This document shows, piece after piece, positions 7,153 through 11,879 of a stretch of DNA of 14,376 nt. This DNA comes from Paracoccaceae bacterium. GTDB taxonomy: Bacteria; Pseudomonadota; Alphaproteobacteria; Rhodobacterales; Rhodobacteraceae. The position numbers and the translations under genes were made by a program. The first letter of the stretch is position 1. Each line of letters starts with the position of its first letter. The DNA lies in NCBI GenBank assembly GCA_007128865.1, contig SKWP01000274.1, positions 1 to 14,376 of the forward strand, written 5' to 3'. The notes beneath the pieces were generated by a model. It saw only the letters and a list, made by a program, of their open reading frames with translations. It searched no databases and was not told where the DNA came from.

Positions 7153-7887
7153 TCAGGCACTTTTCTTCACCGCAGCAGTCTTTACGGCACCGCGAACCGA
7201 GTCGAGCACCGTGGCTGTCGGCACCACATCGGCGTATCTGAAATGCAGATCAAACAGCGTCATCGCGTGTGACGCCTCGATCCGATCAAAGACACATTCC
7301 TCGGGGACGACCGCCTGAAGACGGTTCGCCGCGGCATCGACGACGGTCGCCCGAATACACCCTGCCGTGGCCATTCCGGCAACAATGACGGTGTCAATCC
7401 CGAGATACTTGAGATGCCCGATCAGCGGTGTGCCCCAGAAGGCGCTGGGTGCGGACTTGGTTACCACGGGTTCACCGGGTCGCGGCGCGACCTCGTCGAT
7501 GATTTCGGTCGCGCGGCGCACTTCCTCGCTCAACTCTTCGGCGATGAGCGCACCCGGCATCTCCATGTTGCGCGCCTCGATCCAGCCCAGAAGGCCATCC
7601 GACGGATCGCGCATCGTGACATGAACGATCGGCATGCCGGCCTCGCGGCAGGTTTCCAGCAACTCCACGATCCTGGGCAGCGCCTTCCAGCCGTACTCGC
7701 CGCAGCTCCACGGCCATTTCTTGACCGATTCGAGAAGCGGCTCCGGCGTATCGCCGAATCCGCCGCGGTAGAGGTCGACCATCAGCAACGCCGCGCGCCG
7801 CCCGGCGAGGGTGAAGGGCGGACGCCTGCGCGCGGCGGTCCATTCACGCTCTTCGGCAGTCAGATACTTGTCCCAGACACGCTGCAT
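7153..7887 (-). CDS. Isochorismatase-fold cysteine hydrolase (carbamoylsarcosine amidase-like)
   Basis: This 244-residue cytoplasmic hydrolase uses the Asp-Lys-Cys triad of the isochorismatase superfamily: Asp38 in ALLMVDLYRG, Lys144 in VVTKSAPSAFWGTPL, Cys177 in MATAGCIRATVVDA. The segment GCIRATVVDAAANRLQAVVP followed by EECVFDR fits the N-carbamoylsarcosine amidase / maleamate amidohydrolase branch (usually TSGCVRATAVDA) better than nicotinamidase or biuret hydrolase. ATG at 7887 has GGAG 6 bases upstream; an in-frame extension to 8244 has no homology and crosses the promoter. It is the first gene of its unit, with the operator overlapping its -35 box. It probably removes ammonia from an amide or ureido substrate; which one is unknown. 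Confidence 0.93.
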   Translation of the reverse strand: MQRVWDKYLTAEEREWTAARRRPPFTLAGRRAALLMVDLYRGGFGDTPEPLLESVKKWPWSCGEYGWKALPRIVELLETCREAGMPIVHVTMRDPSDGLLGWIEARNMEMPGALIAEELSEEVRRATEIIDEVAPRPGEPVVTKSAPSAFWGTPLIGHLKYLGIDTVIVAGMATAGCIRATVVDAAANRLQAVVPEECVFDRIEASHAMTLFDLHFRYADVVPTATVLDSVRGAVKTAAVKKSA

Positions 7888-7932
7888 CGCATTCTCCGTC
7901 GGGCAAAGGAAAGACGTCACCGTAGTGATGCG

Positions 7933-7962
7933 AGCGTAGCGCAGGCCCCCCAAAGGTGTCAA
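7933..7962 (-). promoter_or_regulatory. Predicted promoter of cysteine hydrolase unit
   Basis: The minus strand has TTGACA (7957-7962), an 18-base spacer and TACGCT (7933-7938, three of six matches). The predicted start near 7926 gives a leader of about 40 bases. Spacing equals that of the tctC promoter, and the -35 again lies within the TGTCAACA core. Confidence 0.5.
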
Positions 7963-7966
7963 CAGT
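7957..7966. promoter_or_regulatory. Operator-like site upstream of cysteine hydrolase
   Basis: TGTCAACAGT is identical over 10 bases to the centre and right half of the tctC palindrome (5265-5274). The left half here is degenerate (GG instead of AC before TGT). It overlaps the predicted -35 box. Confidence 0.5.
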
Positions 7967-8306
7967 CTACCATTTCCGTTGCCGCTGTCTGGTGGTATCC
8001 GGAAAGGTGCAGGAAACCTGCAAGGTCGCGCGGGCACCCTGGTCGCCGCTCCCGCCGCGATGGCTGCAGACATCCCAGACTGCACCCGCCCGAGCACGCG
8101 CCCGCTGCACCCGGCGCCTTGCATCCGACAAGGGGTTCCCGTCAGCACCGACCACCACAGCCATGCCAGACCCCCACGCGGAATAGGGTGGCGCCCGAGC
8201 CTCCTGTCAAGCCGCAAGCGTGCCTCTGACCCGACGGGCGCCATGCCGCCGTCCGGTATCTTGTGTCAGAAGGCCAATACCGGCCGTCAGTACCGGACAG
8301 GTCCGC

Positions 8307-9311
8307 TCAGCCGGCTTGGTGCATTTGCTTCGCAACCTGGGAATCGGGCCTGAAGGGTTGTGCCGCGGTTATGGTCCGGATCGGGTTTCCGTTGCGGTAG
8401 GCGAGCAGGTTTTCGAGCGATTCCTCAAAGAAGATCCTGTAGTTCTCTTCAGTCACGAAGCCGATGTGCGGAGTTGCCAGGACATTGGGCAAGGTTCTGA
8501 AGGGGTGGCCGTCCGGCAGGGGCTCCTGTTCGAATACATCCAGGCCGGCGCCACCGATCCGGTTGTCACGCAGGGCTGCAATCAGGGCCTGTTCGTCCAC
8601 GATCTGCGGCCTCGATGTGTTCACGATGAACGCATCAGGCTTCATGCGTGCAATCTCCGACACACCGACCAGACCAATCGTGCGGTCGCTCAGCGGCATG
8701 TGGACGGTGATCGCATCGGATGTCTCGAAGAGTTCGCCTTTCGAAACGCAGGCCACGCCATGCGGCGCCGTGCGCTCGGGTGTCAGATTGGGGCTCCAGG
8801 CCACAACCGACATGCCGAAGGCCCGCCCGATCGTGGCCACCGGAATGCCCATGTTGCCGAGTCCGACAACACCCAGTGTCTTGCCAGCAAGCCCGCGGCC
8901 AAGCCCGGCCTGCCATGCCCCCGCGCGCAGCGAAGCGCATTCCTGCGGCATCCTGCGGAACAGACCGAGGATCATCGCCCAGGTCACCTCGACCGTGGTC
9001 TGATGAAGCGCATCGGTCGTCGAGACCGTTATGCCAAGCTGATCGGCGGCCGCGAGGTCCAGCGACCGGTTGTTGCGCATTCCGGTGGCAAGGATGAGCT
9101 TCAGCCGCGGCAGCTGTTTCAGCACCGCAGCGGGAAACTCGGTGCGCTCGCGAATGCGCATCACAGCATCGAAATCCGCCAGCCGCGCGACCAGCGCATC
9201 AGGCTCCACGACATGATCGCGGAATGCCACCACTGTGACACCCCGGGCCTTGCCCCAGTCGACGAAACGATGCGCCAGGCCCTGGTAGTCGTCGAGTATT
9301 GCAAGACGCAT
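8307..9311 (-). CDS. D-isomer-specific 2-hydroxyacid dehydrogenase
   Basis: This 334-residue cytoplasmic NAD(P)-dependent dehydrogenase interconverts a 2-hydroxyacid and a 2-oxoacid. Visible are the nucleotide-binding GLGNMG (150-155), catalytic Arg234 in NTSRPQIVDE, Glu263 in LDVFEQEPLP and His282 in TPHIGFVTEE. The strand-2 end reads AWSPN and lacks the Asp that usually fixes NAD preference, so cofactor choice is open. Pro follows the catalytic Arg where Gly is usual. ATG at 9311 has GGAGG 8 bases upstream. It follows the AtuA-family gene by 23 bases and ends that unit. The whole fits a phosphoglycerate-dehydrogenase-like catabolic subgroup, not clearly SerA; no ACT domain is present. Confidence 0.95.
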   Translation of the reverse strand: MRLAILDDYQGLAHRFVDWGKARGVTVVAFRDHVVEPDALVARLADFDAVMRIRERTEFPAAVLKQLPRLKLILATGMRNNRSLDLAAADQLGITVSTTDALHQTTVEVTWAMILGLFRRMPQECASLRAGAWQAGLGRGLAGKTLGVVGLGNMGIPVATIGRAFGMSVVAWSPNLTPERTAPHGVACVSKGELFETSDAITVHMPLSDRTIGLVGVSEIARMKPDAFIVNTSRPQIVDEQALIAALRDNRIGGAGLDVFEQEPLPDGHPFRTLPNVLATPHIGFVTEENYRIFFEESLENLLAYRNGNPIRTITAAQPFRPDSQVAKQMHQAG

Positions 9312-9334
9312 CCGGGCTTCCTCCAGGTTCGGTT

Positions 9335-10732
9335 TCAGATTTCCTCGATCCGGACCGGGAAAAGCCCGGCCGGGTCATCGGTCTGCATGAGGTGATAGAC
9401 ATTGAAGCGGTACGCAGCACCGGCATCGACCTCGGGCGGGGTCACGGGAAAGGCAAGATTGCCAGCCGTGGAAAGGCGCCCCGCATAGCCATGGTGCAGC
9501 AGGTATTGCTTGGTGGTGCGGATCACCTCCTGCGCGCGCTGCGGCGTTGGCGCTATGCACTGACCAAGGACAAAGACCTCGCGCGGCATCGGCGACGGCG
9601 GCTCGCGCCAACGGATCACCCCATCGATACCATAGACCCGGAAACCGAGATCGTAGTCGGGTGCACTGTCTTCACAGACCAGCGAGGCCACCACCTGCTT
9701 CACCTCGTCCAGAATCGTCGCATGCAGGGCGATGAAGCGCGGATCCGAACTGGCCGCCAGCAACAGCGCCCGGTGGCCGAGAAAGCGCGCGCCCTCAAGC
9801 TTGATGGTGGTGCCGGCCGCCGGGATCCATTCCGCGCCACTCACGCGCGTGCGTCGGTCATCGATCGCCTCGTACCGCGCGGTGCGAAGATCGACGCGGC
9901 CATCCGGCTCGACCACCTCATACGGGCTCGACTGCTCGTAAAGACTGTGCGCCGCAACCGAAGCCGGCGTCGCGGCACGGCCCGAAGCCATGCTTTCCAG
10001 GTCAAAGCCCTCATCGTCAAGCGTGGCAAGGATCGTGTCGCGCCCGCCGGGCACACAGCACAGCGAGGCACATTCGACGATCTTGGCCATATGGGTCGCC
10101 AGACCGCGCGGAAAGCCCAGCATCACCGGCAGCGTGGCAAAGATCGCCGTATCGCAGGCGCGCCCGGCGATCAGGACGTCGGGGTCTTGCTCCATGGCGC
10201 GCCTGAAAGCCTCGAGACCCATCTGGCCCACCAGCTGGTCGGCGCTGCGCACCTCTTCCTCGGTCAGCTCGGGCATGCCGTCGAGCGCGCTTATCCGGCC
10301 GGCGCGCAGGGCATCGATGACGGTCTCGCGGTCGATATCGGCCCGGATGCTTGCCATCCGGAAATGCAGACCGTCCTCGGCGGCGATCTCACGCAGCATG
10401 GCCAGGGTATTGTCCAGATGCGGGGCCGCACCGGCCGAACCCGCCGAGCCGAGCACCAGCGGAATCCCGGCATCAAGCGCGGCATGAAGCACCTTGCGCA
10501 GGTCGCGTCGGGCGCCGACCTCCGTCGGCGCCATCTCGCCGCTGCCAAGATAGGCCGGCCCGATGTCAATCGAGCCCATGTCACACCCTATCAGGTCAGG
10601 GGCGCGCCTGAGCCCCTCCTGCAATGCCGGGGTCGGAACACCATAGCCAAGCTGCCCCGATACACCCAGAATACGCAGCGGGCGCCGTGCCCCGCTGCCG
10701 AAACTGTCCAGCAGGCGGGCGACGGCTCTCAC
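9335..10732 (-). CDS. AtuA-family (DUF1446) protein
   Basis: This 465-residue protein matches the DUF1446 domain first named from AtuA of acyclic terpene utilisation, whose reaction remains undefined. Recognisable segments are LGYGVPTPALQEGL, GCDMGSIDIGPAYLGSGE (49-66), VLGSAGSAGAAPHLDNTL and LIAGRACDTAIFATLP (187-202). It is shorter than AtuA proteins of ~590 residues, which carry an extra C-terminal domain; here a DUF4387 protein is encoded separately upstream. The GTG start (10732) overlaps the DUF4387 stop as GTGA, so the two are translationally coupled. No geranyl-CoA carboxylase or other atu genes are nearby, so a terpene role is not supported. It probably acts on a hydroxy- or acyl-CoA-type intermediate; this is inference. 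Confidence 0.92.
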   Translation of the reverse strand: MRAVARLLDSFGSGARRPLRILGVSGQLGYGVPTPALQEGLRRAPDLIGCDMGSIDIGPAYLGSGEMAPTEVGARRDLRKVLHAALDAGIPLVLGSAGSAGAAPHLDNTLAMLREIAAEDGLHFRMASIRADIDRETVIDALRAGRISALDGMPELTEEEVRSADQLVGQMGLEAFRRAMEQDPDVLIAGRACDTAIFATLPVMLGFPRGLATHMAKIVECASLCCVPGGRDTILATLDDEGFDLESMASGRAATPASVAAHSLYEQSSPYEVVEPDGRVDLRTARYEAIDDRRTRVSGAEWIPAAGTTIKLEGARFLGHRALLLAASSDPRFIALHATILDEVKQVVASLVCEDSAPDYDLGFRVYGIDGVIRWREPPSPMPREVFVLGQCIAPTPQRAQEVIRTTKQYLLHHGYAGRLSTAGNLAFPVTPPEVDAGAAYRFNVYHLMQTDDPAGLFPVRIEEI

Positions 10733-11034
10733 AGCGCCACCTCGAAAAGGGGCGCGTGCTGCTGGGCGCCATAGATGTCACTGTCATCCGGGTCGCCGGC
10801 CATCACGGCGCGCGGCAGCGTGATCTTGATGGCATTGGCTGGCGCATAATGGATGATCGTGATCTGCCCTGCAGGCAGCCCATAGACCCGGGCCACTTCG
10901 TCACGCAGCCGTTCGCCCGCCGAGCGGACGAACTCGAAGCTGTCGACGTCCGGAAAGATCAGATCAAGCGTCAGAACCCGAGGACCGGCATTCTTGCTGC
11001 GGATTACGGTAGCAATATCGCTGAGCCGGGTCAT
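10729..11034 (-). CDS. DUF4387 protein (AtuA-associated)
   Basis: This 101-residue protein fits DUF4387: the N-terminal DIATVIRSKNAGPRVLTLDL (6-25), the middle YGLPAGQI, and the C-terminal APANAIKITLPRAVMAGD followed by DSDIYGAQQHAPL are family hallmarks. DUF4387 is commonly found next to or fused with AtuA-like DUF1446 proteins, and the two probably form one functional unit; the reaction is unknown. ATG at 11034 has AAGGA 4-5 bases upstream. It is the first gene of its unit, with a long predicted leader. Confidence 0.93.
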   Translation of the reverse strand: MTRLSDIATVIRSKNAGPRVLTLDLIFPDVDSFEFVRSAGERLRDEVARVYGLPAGQITIIHYAPANAIKITLPRAVMAGDPDDSDIYGAQQHAPLFEVAL

Positions 11035-11251
11035 CGAATCCTTCCCTTTACCGGCGCGGGAAAACCGGCGTGCGGCGGCAGGTGCGGGCCTGCATCATGG
11101 TCAGCAATGTCCGGACCCGCCAAAGCCGCGCCCTCGCCCTGATGGCTGCCATTTCCCGAAGCAACGCTCACCGGGGCCCCTTTACTGGCCCAGAGCACAA
11201 GCTGGGCAACGGCCGCGCCCGGTGTTCCTCCGGATCATCCATCCCCCGAGG

Positions 11252-11278
11252 ATTATCGGATCGCCCCCCAATGGTCAA
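11252..11278 (-). promoter_or_regulatory. Predicted promoter of DUF4387-AtuA-dehydrogenase unit
   Basis: The minus strand has TTGACC (11273-11278, five of six), a short 15-base spacer and GATAAT (11252-11257, five of six). The predicted start near 11245 leaves a leader of about 210 bases. The spacer shares TTGGGGGGC with the promoter at 7933-7962. The short spacer suggests a weak or activator-dependent promoter. Confidence 0.45.
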
Positions 11279-11290
11279 CTGTCGACATGA
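11276..11290. promoter_or_regulatory. Operator-like site upstream of DUF4387 unit
   Basis: CAACTGTCGACA (11276-11287) matches the left half and core of the tctC palindrome with one A-to-G change in the centre; the right half is degenerate. On the minus strand TGTCGACAGTTGA aligns with TGTTGACAGTTGA at tctC at 12 of 13 positions. It overlaps the 5' end of the predicted -35 box. Confidence 0.5.
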
Positions 11291-11627
11291 CTGGCCACGC
11301 AATCCGGGCGTTTCTGGGCGGACACCGTTCTCGACCGCGCCGATACCCGTCCGGGCACCTGCGCAGCCTTCACGCACACGATCCGCAGGCCGGAATCCGC
11401 CGGCCCGTGACCGCGCAGAACCCGAGCGGTTCAGCCGGCTGCCTGCGCCCGGGCCTGGCGGCGCGGCGGGGGCTCTGGCCTGCCAATGACGGCCGGCACA
11501 ATGTGCAACGCCCGGGCCATGCCCCACCGGAGGCTCCGTGCGGCGGCTGCTGGCCAGGCGGCCTGAAGGCGACACCAAGCACCGCCCCTCGCCACCGAAG
11601 CGACGGTCCTTTCGCTCTGATTCGACC

Positions 11628-11656
11628 TTGCGCCGCTGATCCACTGCGTTTATTCG
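11628..11656 (+). promoter_or_regulatory. Possible promoter of tRNA-Thr
   Basis: TTGCGC (11628-11633), a 17-base spacer and TATTCG (11651-11656) would place the start 5-8 bases before the mature tRNA. Both boxes match the consensus only partly, so this is tentative. Confidence 0.3.
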
Positions 11657-11669
11657 GACACCGGCATTG

Positions 11670-11745
11670 GCCGCTGTAGCTCAGCTGGTAGAGCACGTCA
11701 TTCGTAATGATGGGGTCGGGGGTTCGAGTCCCTTCAGCGGCACCA
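11670..11745 (+). tRNA. tRNA-Thr (anticodon CGT)
   Basis: A complete 76-base cloverleaf. The acceptor stem is GCCGCTG / CAGCGGC, the D-arm GCTC-AGCTGGTA-GAGC, the anticodon stem CGTCA / TGATG with loop TTCGTAA, giving anticodon CGT (11703-11705) reading ACG. The T-arm GGGGG-TTCGAGT-CCCTT has two G-T wobbles. Discriminator A is followed by an encoded CCA (11743-11745). It converges on the minus-strand tamB gene. Confidence 0.97.
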
Positions 11746-11755
11746 GCCATACCTT

Positions 11756-11782
11756 GCGGCAGAACGTTGCCGCGGCGCGGCA
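11756..11782 (+). other. Mutually exclusive hairpins 3' of tRNA-Thr
   Basis: GCGGCA (11756-11761), TGCCGC (11768-11773) and GCGGCA (11777-11782) allow the middle arm to pair with either neighbour. The first stem begins 10 bases after the tRNA CCA, so it may form the tRNA 3' trailer or a terminator. No T-run follows. Confidence 0.45.
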
Positions 11783-11815
11783 GGTTCCGATAGGTCATGG
11801 GGCGCGCTGTGGCTT

Positions 11816-11846
11816 GCAACATGGCAGGTTCATGCCAGAATGTTGC
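11816..11846. terminator. Stem-loop between tRNA-Thr and tamB, possible bidirectional terminator
   Basis: GCAACATGGCA (11816-11826) pairs with TGCCA-gaa-TGTTGC (11833-11846): 5 bp, a 3-base bulge, then 6 bp, with loop GGTTCA. It lies 33 bases past the tamB stop, between converging genes. No T-run on either strand, so termination is inferred from position and stem strength only. Confidence 0.45.
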
Positions 11847-11879
11847 GGCGCTCGGATCGCACGGCAAGCCCCGGCGTGG

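Larger units (their letters stand above)
7888..8306. other. Intergenic region with promoter and weak stem
   Basis: These 419 bases separate the dehydrogenase stop from the cysteine hydrolase start. Near the hydrolase are the promoter and operator at 7933-7966 and a small palindrome TCAC-CGTA-GTGA (7917-7928). Near the dehydrogenase is a stem CCGGTAT (8253-8259) / ATACCGG (8277-8283) with a 17-base loop, which could end the upstream unit; it has no T-run. The middle, about 7980-8250, shows no credible gene. Confidence 0.45.
11035..11669. other. Long intergenic region with leader, promoter and tRNA promoter
   Basis: These 635 bases hold the predicted promoter and operator of the DUF4387 unit (11252-11290), its long leader (11035-11245), and a weak stem GCCCAG (11188-11193) / CTGGGC (11202-11207). 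The part from about 11300 to 11620 shows no supported gene: the longest minus-strand ORF there is Arg/Gly/Pro-rich with no family character. Confidence 0.45.

Noticed and set aside
7153..8244. 363-residue version of the cysteine hydrolase
   Set aside because: The N-terminal extension has no homology and would run through the predicted promoter and operator; ATG at 7887 fits family length.
9335..10732. Acyclic terpene (geraniol/citronellol) utilisation locus
   Set aside because: Only the AtuA-family gene and DUF4387 are present; geranyl-CoA carboxylase and other atu genes are missing.
9299..10774. 491-codon open frame on the + strand
   Set aside because: Antisense to the well-recognised AtuA-family gene, basic and low in complexity with no domain.
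11168..11644. 158-codon minus-strand ORF in the long intergenic region
   Set aside because: Arg/Gly/Pro/Ser-rich without recognisable domain, and it overlaps the predicted promoter and operator of the DUF4387 unit.
95..11745. Genomic island integrated at tRNA-Thr
   Set aside because: No integrase, and no copy of the tRNA 3' end was seen elsewhere in the window. The tRNA 3' end also faces tamB, not the catabolic block.
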